Shown here: positions 15,686 to 22,977 of the stretch, piece by piece
Layout of the letters: every line of letters begins with the position of its first letter
Numbering within the stretch: the stretch's first letter is position 1
Assembly (NCBI RefSeq): GCF_019429335.1
Contig: NZ_JAHYJB010000001.1
Span: 62,001 to 126,000, forward strand
Length of the DNA stretch: 64,000 nucleotides
Reading direction: 5' to 3'
DNA from: Sulfurimonas sp.
GTDB taxonomy: Bacteria; Campylobacterota; Campylobacteria; Campylobacterales; Sulfurimonadaceae
Notes under the pieces: generated by a model
Told to the model about the DNA's origin: nothing
What the model saw: the letters and a program-made list of their open reading frames with translations, nothing else
Databases searched by the model: none
Translations under genes and position numbers: made by a program

Positions 15686-15928
15686 ATGAATCATTACATC
15701 TATAACAAAGAAGGAGTTGCAGCCGCATTGGGCTTATCTAAATCGCATCAAGTAAATCGATATAAGGATAACGCTATTAAAGCTGGAGTGCAACCATCGA
15801 TAATAACAGGAGGAGTGGAATTATTTGATATTGACATATTAACAAATCCACAAAAATACATACAAGCAAATACGAAGCCTTTTTTTCAACAGCAAAAAAA
15901 GGCTCGTGTTCAATTGTCATTATTTTAA
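15686..15928 (+). CDS. Small helix-turn-helix-like protein ending in a clamp-binding motif
   Basis: An 80-aa protein. The N-terminal half (NKEGVAAALGLSKSHQVNRY) resembles a MerR/excisionase-type helix-turn-helix. The C terminus is KARVQLSLF, the exact consensus sliding-clamp peptide QLSLF as the final residues. It directly follows the helicase (9 bases), so the helicase, this protein and the clamp may work together. The combination of a DNA-binding head and a clamp tail suggests an adaptor that brings something to the clamp. Confidence 0.7.
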   Translation: MNHYIYNKEGVAAALGLSKSHQVNRYKDNAIKAGVQPSIITGGVELFDIDILTNPQKYIQANTKPFFQQQKKARVQLSLF

Positions 15929-15946
15929 AAACAAAAGGAAAAAACA

Positions 15947-16207
15947 ATGAAAAAAACAATAAGTGTGCTAATCGTAGTATCGTTAGTTGGAACAAGTTGT
16001 TTTGCAGATACCGATGTTTCTGTAGTTCCGGAAAGCAATAGCTCAGAAGCAACCGCAGGTAATGTAGCAAAGCATGTAGTTTTATCACCGCTTTATGTTG
16101 TTTTTGGGGCAGCAGCCTTGGCAAAGACATTAGCCGTAGGAACGCTTGTAGTTGGAAAAACGGCTGTTGATGGAGCAATTAGCTTTGTTGAGCAGGACAG
16201 CAAATAG
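15947..16207 (+). CDS. Small exported protein, 86 aa
   Basis: A signal peptide (MKKTISVLIVVSLVGTSCFA) is followed by a short acidic stretch, a hydrophobic Ala/Val-rich segment (about residues 45-70) and an acidic end. It could be a periplasmic or membrane-anchored protein. Its ribosome site (AAGGAAAAAACAATGAAAAAA) is nearly copied at the next gene. Confidence 0.55.
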   Translation: MKKTISVLIVVSLVGTSCFADTDVSVVPESNSSEATAGNVAKHVVLSPLYVVFGAAALAKTLAVGTLVVGKTAVDGAISFVEQDSK

Positions 16208-16248
16208 TTTGCCGAAAAAGCAGACCAAATTAAACAAAGGAAAAAACA

Positions 16249-16728
16249 ATGAAAAAATGGATCAATAAAAGAACAGGGGAAGAGTTTGTGGGCGATACAC
16301 TTGGACTTATGAGTGTTAGCTACAATGAACACACAAATGAAAGCTCTTTTTATCTCGGAAGTCTTAACGCCGTAGTGTTGACTGTTAACGGAGAATTGGA
16401 CGATATTGATGTAGAGCAATATATTCAAGACTACCTTGCTGATTGGCAGGTGGCAGAAGAAAATAAAACTACTTCTTTTCAGAAGCTCTCTGATGTTCTA
16501 CAGCAAAGACTCTCCGCAAACAATATGTTTTTCAGAGTTGGCGATAGTGTTGTAATAAACAAAGACGCTGATTTTTCAGAAGGAGATCCGATAATTAAGT
16601 TTGTTGGAAAAAGAGTAACAATAAAAACTCTTGATGAAGAAAAAGAAAAATATACGGTAGAAGAACTTCCGCATGAGTTTATAGATGCTGATTTTGATAC
16701 ATCTACTTGTATATTAGCAAGCAATTAA
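16249..16728 (+). CDS. Hypothetical protein, 159 aa
   Basis: Starts MKKWINKRTGEEFVGDTLGL. It is an acidic soluble protein with beta-rich spacing in the second half. The start has the same AAGGAAAAAACA upstream box as the preceding gene. No family is recognised. It is followed by the most complex leader of the region. Confidence 0.6.
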   Translation: MKKWINKRTGEEFVGDTLGLMSVSYNEHTNESSFYLGSLNAVVLTVNGELDDIDVEQYIQDYLADWQVAEENKTTSFQKLSDVLQQRLSANNMFFRVGDSVVINKDADFSEGDPIIKFVGKRVTIKTLDEEKEKYTVEELPHEFIDADFDTSTCILASN

Positions 16729-16908
16729 CTACTCCATGCCCTCCTAGCGGGCATTTCATAACTAACCACTCGAAATAGGTGCATTTGCAATAATGTAGAA
16801 GAGTGGCTGGTATTCCTAAGTGTGGCACTTAATATAGTCAAAGGAGTCATTTAGCTAAATGGTCTGGATGGCTACCAGACTATATTAAACCACACAAAGG
16901 GATACCCC
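16729..16908 (+). promoter_or_regulatory. Complex structured leader RNA with alternative pairings
   Basis: This 180-base stretch holds a series of perfect inverted repeats: ATGCCC/GGGCAT (16736-16754), CCACTC/GAGTGG (16766-16806), TAAGTG/CACTTA (16817-16831), ATTTAGCTAAAT (16849-16860) and GTCTGG/CCAGAC (16862-16880). In addition TTAATATAGTC (16829-16839) pairs over 11 bases with GACTATATTAA (16878-16888), which competes with two of the smaller stems. Mutually exclusive stems are the hallmark of a switch. The segment 16809-16837 also resembles the CRISPR repeat. The element ends at GGGATACCCC before the ATG at 16909. Confidence 0.55.
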
Positions 16909-17040
16909 ATGAAAACACTAATCACGGTAATTGTACTTTCTGTATTTGCTTACGCATCAGTTGGAGCATTAATGCAAACTGTTGAAACCAAAAAAGCTCA
17001 CGCTGAACGCATTGATAATGCGCTAGCGTTGATTAACTAG
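16909..17040 (+). CDS. Small membrane-anchored protein, 43 aa
   Basis: MKTLITVIVLSVFAYASVGA... has one N-terminal hydrophobic helix, then a charged helical tail. The start follows CAAAGGGATACCCC, the end of the structured leader. It is short, but the elaborate leader suggests it is expressed under tight control. Confidence 0.45.
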   Translation: MKTLITVIVLSVFAYASVGALMQTVETKKAHAERIDNALALIN

Positions 17041-17054
17041 GCAAGGAGTAGATT

Positions 17055-17252
17055 GTGAAAGCAGCAATTAATACAGATGTAAAAAACGCACTAGCTCATA
17101 GTAGCAAGTTGAAATCTCCGAAAATCGATCTTTTGAAGTATCAAGATTTGATGCAAAATGATGGTTTTTTGAGAGCAGATTGTTACTACGAAAATAGTGC
17201 GATGTTTGCTATTGACAACAATAAAGCAATAGAGGAAAGATGTCATGGTTAA
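17055..17252 (+). CDS. Small hypothetical protein, 65 aa (GTG start)
   Basis: GTG 17055 follows AAGGAGTAGATT. It is a soluble protein of mixed charge without a recognised motif. It overlaps the next ORF by eight bases, indicating co-translation. Confidence 0.5.
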   Translation: MKAAINTDVKNALAHSSKLKSPKIDLLKYQDLMQNDGFLRADCYYENSAMFAIDNNKAIEERCHG

Positions 17253-17406
17253 AGTAGTTCAATATACAATCATTGAAAATGATTTTTATTTCTTTGTAGA
17301 GGGCAATAATCGCGCTCTTACTAAACGTGAAATTGAAACACTTCTTGGCATGGGCTTAGTAAATCTAAGCCAAAAGCAATATGAGCAAATTGTGACATCA
17401 AGATGA
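17245..17406 (+). CDS. Small hypothetical protein, 53 aa
   Basis: ATG 17245 (MVKVVQYTIIENDFYFFVEG) has AGAGGAAAG upstream within the preceding gene. It is the last gene of the plus-strand train, ending before a terminator region. No family is recognised. Confidence 0.5.
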   Translation: MVKVVQYTIIENDFYFFVEGNNRALTKREIETLLGMGLVNLSQKQYEQIVTSR

Positions 17407-17534
17407 TTCAAAGCTTTAAATTGTCAACAGTACAGTTTTGTTCTTGCTTGAAAAAAGCAAGCACATCAACCTAGAGAAAAACCAAAAAACTTAAAGTTTT
17501 TACGGTTTTCGCCCAAGCGGTTTTTTCTTTTTTT
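17407..17534. terminator. Terminator region between converging transcripts
   Basis: GCTTG-AAAAAA-CAAGC-like pairing near 17450 and CGC-CCAA-GCG near 17511, followed by TTTTTTCTTTTTTTT, form intrinsic terminator signals for the plus-strand genes. A/T runs in the same stretch can serve the minus-strand MoxR gene that ends at 17535. No ORF is seen here. Confidence 0.55.
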
Positions 17535-18866
17535 TCAATTTCCCTTCAACGCTCTTTGGTTGTTGTAATCATAAAGCTCGTTCGTTTCATTCAACCATTT
17601 TTCTAATTTTCTTAAGACCAATGTAATGTCAGAATCAAGCTCGAATATTTCGTCTTTGCTAACTTTTTTTTCTCCAACAGTGTCTTCTCTATGATATATG
17701 TGGTCTTTGTAGTTCTGTAAAAAAATATTGCGCTCTATTCGCCCTTCAATATTCTTGGCAAAAAGATAATTATCTTTAAGCGATTTGATGTTTTGACTAA
17801 TTGTTAAGATAGATATTTTGATTTCATCTATTGCTTGCCTGCTTTTTTGAAACTCTTCATCTGCATTGTTGCCATAAAAATTATAAGAATAATTCAAAAC
17901 ATTAGATATCTGAGAACGCATTTTTGATACAACATGTTTATATGCATCTTGATTTGCTTTTAGAACTTCTGCGACTTCAGATGGATTTCCAAAAATGGTA
18001 TCAAAGATAACTCTCTTGGTTCTGCTGATATCGTCGTAATGCTTCCATGCGATATCAAGCAAGATAAACAAATCAGATAAATCAACATAATCTCTACCAT
18101 TAATATACGCCGATACCTGAAATATATCTAGGGAACTTTGTAGTTTCCTGTCAGAAACTCTTACCTTTTCAGCTTTCAATTTTTCTTTAACTAAAGCGTA
18201 AAGTCCCACAAAGTCATCATGAATAAAGACTTCAGAAGCATTTACTCTTATGGCTTTAATCTCTTCTATTGTCATAGAAGCTGAAAAATCTTGAGTTCTA
18301 TCAAACTCTCTCTTCGCAAAGCGTTTAAAATTTTCAGAATCAGAGATTTCATTAACCCAAAATCTAAAAAGCAATCTATCGTCAAATGCGTCAACAGCAT
18401 CATTGTCAGGCAATTCGTTTGAAGCAGCAAACATTGATAGCATAGGAGATCTTAATTTCCCTCTACCTCTTTGAAAAAAACTTCTACTTGAATGAGTAAT
18501 GCCAAGTTGAGAATTTAAAAGTTGAGATGGTCCTTTAAAAATCTCATCATTAAAAACTATATGCGAATCAAGCATTGACTGCTCAATATTATATGTGACA
18601 CTACCGTCAGACTCTGTGATTTTTGTGCCAAACAGCTCTTCTATTGTTGTTGTGGGAGTAATAAGATATTCAAAATATTTTACTTCCTCCACAAAATGCT
18701 TAATAAGCTCAATAGCATATGTCTTACCTACACCCGGAGGTCCCAAAAGCAGCATGTGTTGCTGAGAGTAGAGCGTAAGTAAAATCATAGGTACAATATG
18801 CTCTCTCTCAATGAGCTTGTTGTTCATCTCTTGTATTATTATTTGGGTTTTTTCTTTTATTGTCAT
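17535..18866 (-). CDS. MoxR/RavA-type AAA+ ATPase
   Basis: A 443-aa AAA+ protein. ATG 18866 is used (AGAGGAA upstream). Motifs: MLLLGPPGVGKTYAIELI (Walker A), HIVFNDEIFKGPSQLLNSQL (Walker B with DE), MFAASNELPDNDAVDAFDDR (sensor 1 and the Arg region typical of MoxR). The C-terminal half is helical and charged like the LARA/triple-helical part of RavA. RavA-type ATPases act as chaperones with a VWA partner such as ViaA; none is seen next to it. Substrate unknown. Confidence 0.82.
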   Translation of the reverse strand: MTIKEKTQIIIQEMNNKLIEREHIVPMILLTLYSQQHMLLLGPPGVGKTYAIELIKHFVEEVKYFEYLITPTTTIEELFGTKITESDGSVTYNIEQSMLDSHIVFNDEIFKGPSQLLNSQLGITHSSRSFFQRGRGKLRSPMLSMFAASNELPDNDAVDAFDDRLLFRFWVNEISDSENFKRFAKREFDRTQDFSASMTIEEIKAIRVNASEVFIHDDFVGLYALVKEKLKAEKVRVSDRKLQSSLDIFQVSAYINGRDYVDLSDLFILLDIAWKHYDDISRTKRVIFDTIFGNPSEVAEVLKANQDAYKHVVSKMRSQISNVLNYSYNFYGNNADEEFQKSRQAIDEIKISILTISQNIKSLKDNYLFAKNIEGRIERNIFLQNYKDHIYHREDTVGEKKVSKDEIFELDSDITLVLRKLEKWLNETNELYDYNNQRALKGN

Positions 18867-18918
18867 ATTTATTCCTCTAAATAGCTTCAGCCCCAATCCT
18901 CTTTAAGGATTGGGTAGT

Positions 18919-19143
18919 TCACATAGACATGGTTAATTCATCTTCATTGATAACAATCAAGCCATAATCCGTCAAATTTACATTAAAATATTGCTGAATT
19001 GCATCGCCAATTTCTTGATTGACTTCTTTTAAAATACCCTCTGTATGTTCCTGTATTTCATTGTCTTTAAAATCATACGCAAGCAGTAGTTTGTTTTCTT
19101 CGTCTTTTTTGATCGCCATATTGTGTTTTTTTATTATCAACAT
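18919..19143 (-). CDS. Small hypothetical protein, 74 aa
   Basis: Acidic soluble protein beginning MLIIKKHNMAIKKDEENK, with AGGAAAAAA before the ATG. It lies upstream of the MoxR gene on the same strand and may be co-transcribed. No family is recognised. Confidence 0.5.
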   Translation of the reverse strand: MLIIKKHNMAIKKDEENKLLLAYDFKDNEIQEHTEGILKEVNQEIGDAIQQYFNVNLTDYGLIVINEDELTMSM

Positions 19144-19210
19144 TTTTTTTCCTAATTTTAAATTTTCTATACAATGCGCCGAAGTGCACTGTGGTAAAAA
19201 CTCACTGCAA

Positions 19211-19234
19211 CAAGTAGCGAAAATTCGCTACTTG
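19211..19234 (-). terminator. Hairpin at the end of the HU gene
   Basis: CAAGTAGCGAA pairs perfectly with TTCGCTACTTG (11 bp, 2-base loop) across the HU stop codon. On the minus strand a T-run appears about 12 bases later. It is probably a terminator or a 3' stabilising hairpin. Confidence 0.5.
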
Positions 19235-19512
19235 CCTGCCGCGACACGATCTTTAAGTGTTTTACCAGATTTGAACTTTGGTACAATTTTGTCCTGAGTC
19301 GTATAAGTTTTGTCCGTTCCCGGAACCTTACCGCTTTTGCCTTTTTGCAATGCTGTCTCAAAGCTTCCAAAGCCTACTAAAGAAACGGACTCTTTGTTTA
19401 CCAGTGCAGATGTGACTGCCTCCGTAAAAGCTTTAACAGCAACTTCCGCTTCCTTTTTTGTTTTGTATTCGCCTGTATCTTGCACTAGCTCTATGAACTG
19501 ATCTTTTGTCAT
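19228..19512 (-). CDS. hup: HU-family DNA-binding protein
   Basis: A 94-aa HU/IHF-family protein of standard length. It begins MTKDQFIELVQDTGEYKTKK, contains SVSLVGFGSFE (the strand before the DNA-embracing arm), the GTDKTYTTQDKIVPKF arm region and ends FKSGKTLKDRVAAGK. HU bends and compacts DNA and assists replication and recombination. A strong AAGGAGAGA lies before the ATG. Part of its coding sequence is duplicated at 23929-23961. Confidence 0.93.
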   Translation of the reverse strand: MTKDQFIELVQDTGEYKTKKEAEVAVKAFTEAVTSALVNKESVSLVGFGSFETALQKGKSGKVPGTDKTYTTQDKIVPKFKSGKTLKDRVAAGK

Positions 19513-19615
19513 TAATATCTCTCCTTGTCAGGGTTCTAGTTGATTTTTTTATTTTTTGCTATACCCATTGGCAGGGAGCAAGTTTGCTTCTATTGATTTT
19601 TTTAAGAACAATAGA

Positions 19616-19813
19616 TTAATTACGATATTCATTGTAAATATACTCACTCATTCCTATGTGTTCTAAAATCTCTTCTATAGAAAAATCATCAAGCGTTTTT
19701 TCTTTTTGCTCAAATACCTCTGTTAAAACTTCATCTACATTATCAATTATGCCATAAGGATGCGTTTCTGTTTTTTCGATTTTTATCTTAGCTTTCGCTT
19801 CTTCTAGCGTCAT
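19616..19813 (-). CDS. Small acidic hypothetical protein, 65 aa
   Basis: MTLEEAKAKIKIEKTETHPYG... overlaps the end of the upstream secreted-protein gene by four bases (ATGA), so the two are coupled. It is acidic and helical, without a recognised motif. Confidence 0.55.
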   Translation of the reverse strand: MTLEEAKAKIKIEKTETHPYGIIDNVDEVLTEVFEQKEKTLDDFSIEEILEHIGMSEYIYNEYRN

Positions 19814-20223
19814 TTTAAACCGTACCTTTCTGGACTAGGAAGAGCACCTTTGCCACAGTTCACAAAGTTATAAGTATTAATTAGCTCGTTGTATCCATTG
19901 TCTCTTGCATCTTCTTTTTTATCACTGTTTAGAGTGCTTAATGCAATTAAAACACCGTATGTAGGGCTTGATGATGCAAACTCTTGCACATCATACATAG
20001 TAATTTCATTGTAAAACTCTTTATTACAAGTTTTTGCCTCGTAATAATCTTTTACGACTTTTGCAGCGGATGGAAGTAAATTCTCAAACCCAGCTAAAAA
20101 GCCTCTCATCTCTTCACTTTTTACTTTGTTTAAATCAAACAATTTGCTTTCAAACTTTACCGCTTTATCTGATGCTAAAAGCATACAACCAGATATCAAT
20201 GTTCCAACGATTATTTTTTTCAT
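19810..20223 (-). CDS. Exported hypothetical protein, 137 aa
   Basis: It has a signal peptide (MKKIIVGTLISGCMLLAS) that may include a lipobox-like ISGC. The mature part is helical with two further Cys (TCNKEF and VNCGKG), which could form a disulphide in the periplasm. The stop overlaps the following 65-aa gene. No family is recognised. Confidence 0.6.
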   Translation of the reverse strand: MKKIIVGTLISGCMLLASDKAVKFESKLFDLNKVKSEEMRGFLAGFENLLPSAAKVVKDYYEAKTCNKEFYNEITMYDVQEFASSSPTYGVLIALSTLNSDKKEDARDNGYNELINTYNFVNCGKGALPSPERYGLK

Positions 20224-20291
20224 TATTTTGTTCCTTTTATAATTTTATTTTCTTCGATGATGCGCTCTTCACACATTTTGCAAATAGTCAT
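20223..20291 (-). CDS. Tiny CxxC peptide, 22 aa
   Basis: ATG 20291 reads MTICKMCEERIIEENKIIKG and ends where the next gene starts (TAATG). It has a single CxxC pair and the downstream gene's AAAGGAAC lies in its 3' end. It is too short to be sure of; it may be a coupling ORF. Confidence 0.3.
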   Translation of the reverse strand: MTICKMCEERIIEENKIIKGTK

Positions 20292-20313
20292 CAACTCTTT
20301 TTTTCATTTGTCA

Positions 20314-20559
20314 TTAAATATCATCCCAATATCCTTTTTTGAATTTAAGCTCTACAAGCTTTTTTAACCGCAAAACAGCAACATCAAGTGCATCAAAGTA
20401 CTCATCGATTTTGCCAGTAGGCTTACTGTTTCTAATACTTCCGTACTCCCTTGTTAGCGTAAAATCTCCAAAGAGAGTAGGGCGAATTTTAATGCTGTAA
20501 TAACGCACTCTGTTTCCTATTCTTCGATATATTGTTTTTTGGTTGTTTATGATATGCAT
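20314..20559 (-). CDS. Small basic hypothetical protein, 81 aa
   Basis: MHIINNQKTIYRRIGNRVRY... is Arg/Lys-rich and beta-like, with TLTREYGSIRNSKPTG in the middle followed by an acidic helix. The layout resembles WGR-domain proteins (an aromatic/basic beta sheet then EYGRIG-like motif), but the Trp is missing. It starts two bases after the nuclease gene. Confidence 0.5.
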   Translation of the reverse strand: MHIINNQKTIYRRIGNRVRYYSIKIRPTLFGDFTLTREYGSIRNSKPTGKIDEYFDALDVAVLRLKKLVELKFKKGYWDDI

Positions 20560-20560
20560 T

Positions 20561-21235
20561 TTATTTCATCAATCTCTTGCATGCAATTTCATAATCGCTA
20601 ACATTTTTATTTGAATCTACAATAGGTTTGTTCTCAAAATAAAAACATCTTTGAAAATTCTGTTCTTTATTGTAATATATTTTCCAAAAAGCAGTAGGAA
20701 TGGCAATCTGATTATGTCCTATGCGCTTAGGATTATTAGAGTAGATTACGCCATTAAGAACATTAACTTTACCCATTTTTGTTGCCATGACTCTTCCAAA
20801 TCGCTCTAAACCTGCCCAAGCTTTTTTATCTCTGTTTACTGTGAAATATTGTGGAATAATATTACTCATAACATAAATTGCATTTAGGCTTCGTTGAGAA
20901 TAGTCAAACGACGCATCTTCCGCCATATGTCCTCTATCCATTTTGTAGCGATTATTCGTATAATCGGAATACTCACTTCTGTATTGGTTCGGTATGTTTT
21001 TGTCTAAATAAAAGCGAGGACGTTCCTTAATATTATTCTTGTTTACCAAATCGCCCTTTATTGTATAAGCAACATATTTTGCACCCTTTACCTTGTAGTC
21101 ATAACAAGTCTTGAAATAGCCATTATTTTCAAGGATTTGATCGCATACTTTATTATTAAAAAATTGATGTAAAAAAGTATCAGTTGCTAAGGTTAATGAT
21201 GTAGCAAATATTAATATTAATAGCGTTTTTTTCAT
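20561..21235 (-). CDS. Secreted DNA/RNA non-specific endonuclease
   Basis: A 224-aa protein with signal peptide MKKTLLILIFATSLTLA. It has the beta-beta-alpha-metal nuclease signature DRGHMAEDASF (about residue 101), with the catalytic His, and MSNIIPQYFTVNRDKKAW (about residue 122), with the metal-binding Asn. This is the NucA/EndA/NUC1 family. It should cut DNA or RNA in the periplasm. On mobile elements such enzymes occur near conjugation genes and may act on incoming or extracellular DNA; that role is inference. Confidence 0.85.
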   Translation of the reverse strand: MKKTLLILIFATSLTLATDTFLHQFFNNKVCDQILENNGYFKTCYDYKVKGAKYVAYTIKGDLVNKNNIKERPRFYLDKNIPNQYRSEYSDYTNNRYKMDRGHMAEDASFDYSQRSLNAIYVMSNIIPQYFTVNRDKKAWAGLERFGRVMATKMGKVNVLNGVIYSNNPKRIGHNQIAIPTAFWKIYYNKEQNFQRCFYFENKPIVDSNKNVSDYEIACKRLMK

Positions 21236-21261
21236 TTTGTTTTTCCTCTACACTAAGTTAC

Positions 21262-21939
21262 TCAAGTATTTCCATTAGGATATTCTTGTTGTAACCTGTT
21301 TAAAATTTCATCACTTGACAAATTTGGATTAGATTGAATAATCTCAAGCATCACTTCATTATCTTCCTTTTCATTCCATATTTTGATATACGTACCATCC
21401 TTATAACCATTATCTTGACGGAACTTATTTAAGATATTCTTTCCCAAATATTTAATATATAGTTCATCAAAACTTAACCCGATCAAAGCGCATGTGTTAA
21501 AAAATTGAGACACAATCGCATTAATTTTAGGGCAATTTTTTGTTGCTTCGTTTAGCATCTCCTCAGCCATTTTGATTGTATTCTCATGTTTTTCATCATA
21601 ACTATATTGCGAATAAGAAACAGCAATGACATGCTTATATAAATTATCAATACGCTTTTGATAATCAACTCTAAGCATTTCACTCAAAAGAAAGTGCCAG
21701 ATATCAACAAGCTCTATCTTTGCATTTTCTATATTGGGCTCGGCATCAATATTTTTCCAATGTTTCCATGGGAAGGAGTCAATAAATTCCACTGCTTCCA
21801 TATATATACAACGATGCCAGTTAATAATTTTACCATTTTTAGTAATACCTTTTTCCCAATCTAAGCCATTTGTTTCATCATTGAGTTTTTGCTGTAAATC
21901 CAGCATTCTTTGAAGTTTTTGTATATTTTCTATATGCAT
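21262..21939 (-). CDS. Dimeric dUTPase (dUTPase_2 family)
   Basis: A 225-aa all-helical protein. ATG 21939 is chosen because AGGAAAAAGAGA precedes it. The family motifs are present: MLDLQQKLNDETNGLDWE, GKIINWHRCIYMEAVEFIDS, FPWKHWK and NAKIELVDIWHFLLSE. The EAVEF and ELVD acidic groups bind Mg. It hydrolyses dUTP to dUMP, lowering uracil in DNA. The same family serves as chromosomal dUTPase in Campylobacter. Here it accompanies HU and the nuclease. Confidence 0.88.
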   Translation of the reverse strand: MHIENIQKLQRMLDLQQKLNDETNGLDWEKGITKNGKIINWHRCIYMEAVEFIDSFPWKHWKNIDAEPNIENAKIELVDIWHFLLSEMLRVDYQKRIDNLYKHVIAVSYSQYSYDEKHENTIKMAEEMLNEATKNCPKINAIVSQFFNTCALIGLSFDELYIKYLGKNILNKFRQDNGYKDGTYIKIWNEKEDNEVMLEIIQSNPNLSSDEILNRLQQEYPNGNT

Positions 21940-21949
21940 TCTCTTTTTC

Positions 21950-22195
21950 CTATAAATCATTAAGAGGAAGATTTTTCTCTCTTTCTTCACGAAACTTATT
22001 CATAAACTCATTTTCCGCAATAATTGCATCTATTGTCTCTCCTAATATTTTTGGAGTAATTTTACCATCTTCATCAAGCTCAAGTTTTATAGCTTTAATT
22101 TTTATTGCTTTATAAGATTCTTGTGAAATCTGGAACCTTTTTGAAACAACATCCTTGTTAGCCATTTTTTTTTGTTTTAAATCTTTATCTTCCAT
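21950..22195 (-). CDS. Small hypothetical protein, 81 aa
   Basis: Lys-rich N terminus (MEDKDLKQKKMANKDVVSKR) then a helical body with RFQISQESYKAIKIKA, which resembles the ribbon-helix-helix/antitoxin style of small DNA-binding proteins. A TATAAT box with flanking TGTATT/AATACA palindrome is only 15 bases before the ATG, so it may repress itself. First gene of the minus-strand group. Confidence 0.5.
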   Translation of the reverse strand: MEDKDLKQKKMANKDVVSKRFQISQESYKAIKIKAIKLELDEDGKITPKILGETIDAIIAENEFMNKFREEREKNLPLNDL

Positions 22196-22526
22196 TTTTG
22201 CCCTTTTTGTATTATAAAATACATTTAAGTTAAATTCAGATACAATAATACAGTTTATTTAATTAAATGTCAATAGATAGGCTTTTTTTGCAATTTATTG
22301 AACTTAATATTTTAAATGATACATAAAATTATTTCTCTAGGATTGATTTTATGTTTTTTATCTGTAGTTATGCTAGTGTTAAACGCTTTTAGCAGTGGTA
22401 CATAATATACATTATGTACCATTCAATATAATATATTTAAAATGCTAATTCAGAAATGGATATATATAGTATTTTTTCATATATTAAAAATTCAATATAT
22501 GCAACAAGGAAAGGATAATTACAAAA
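22196..22526. other. Divergent AT-rich control region
   Basis: A very AT-rich gap between divergent gene groups. On the minus side a TATAAT (22211-22216) lies within the palindrome TGTATT-ATAA-AATACA. On the plus side there is a long palindrome at 22397-22420 and several TATAAT-like boxes (near 22427 and 22465). No direct-repeat iterons were seen, so I do not call an origin, though the composition would suit one. Confidence 0.5.
22397..22420. promoter_or_regulatory. Palindromic operator-like site
   Basis: GGTACATAAT and ATTATGTACC form perfect 10-base arms around ATAC. It lies about 105 bases before the ATG at 22527. A degenerate half-like sequence GATACATAAAATTAT is near 22318. The shape fits a dimeric repressor binding site. 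Confidence 0.55.
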
Positions 22527-22796
22527 ATGACAAAAAAAGCTCAAATTACACTACTACATAAAACATTCAATGAAATTGTTAGTTTCTGCAAAGACTATGA
22601 TGTTTCGGCATTAAATAAAGAAAAAGAAGAAATTGTCAAATTAATTGAAGAAATTAAAACTTATGCCACTACAGACACAAAATATCTGCAAAATGTAAAA
22701 AAAGTTGCAATAGAAACAAAAAAGTCTATATCTTTAAAAATAGATGAACTTGAAAAAAAAGAGTTCTATAGTGACAAGTTCAGCTATGCAAGTTGA
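22527..22796 (+). CDS. Small helical hypothetical protein, 89 aa
   Basis: MTKKAQITLLHKTFNEIVSF... is Lys/Glu-rich and predicted almost fully helical, with heptad-like spacing consistent with a coiled coil. First gene of a five-gene group reading into the NYN operon. No family is recognised. Confidence 0.55.
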   Translation: MTKKAQITLLHKTFNEIVSFCKDYDVSALNKEKEEIVKLIEEIKTYATTDTKYLQNVKKVAIETKKSISLKIDELEKKEFYSDKFSYAS

Positions 22797-22977
22797 TATT
22801 ACAAAAGTTGGTAAAGTTATTCAAGATTTCTCCAATAAATGTATCGAAATAAAAAGCAAGGAGGGTTTTTCAATGTGGAAGCAGAACTATAAAAGCAAAG
22901 AAGTATTCAATAGGGCTTTTAGAAAAATAGATAAAAAGTTTTCAGAAGAACTAAAAAGAAGGGAGAAGGAGCAATGA
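22786..22977 (+). CDS. Small basic helical protein, 63 aa
   Basis: ATG 22786 overlaps the previous gene by 11 bases; the longer frame from 22744 would overlap more and has no ribosome site. Contains FSMWKQNYKSKEVFNRAFRK and a Lys/Arg-rich end. Its stop overlaps ATG 22974. Confidence 0.45.
   Translation: MQVDITKVGKVIQDFSNKCIEIKSKEGFSMWKQNYKSKEVFNRAFRKIDKKFSEELKRREKEQ

Noticed and set aside
17535-18866. Defence or toxin system around the MoxR ATPase
   Set aside because: No VWA partner or nuclease effector is adjacent; a single AAA+ gene is not enough.
22196-22526. Origin of replication
   Set aside because: AT-rich and palindromic but no iterons, DnaA boxes or adjacent replication initiator gene were seen, so no origin is called.
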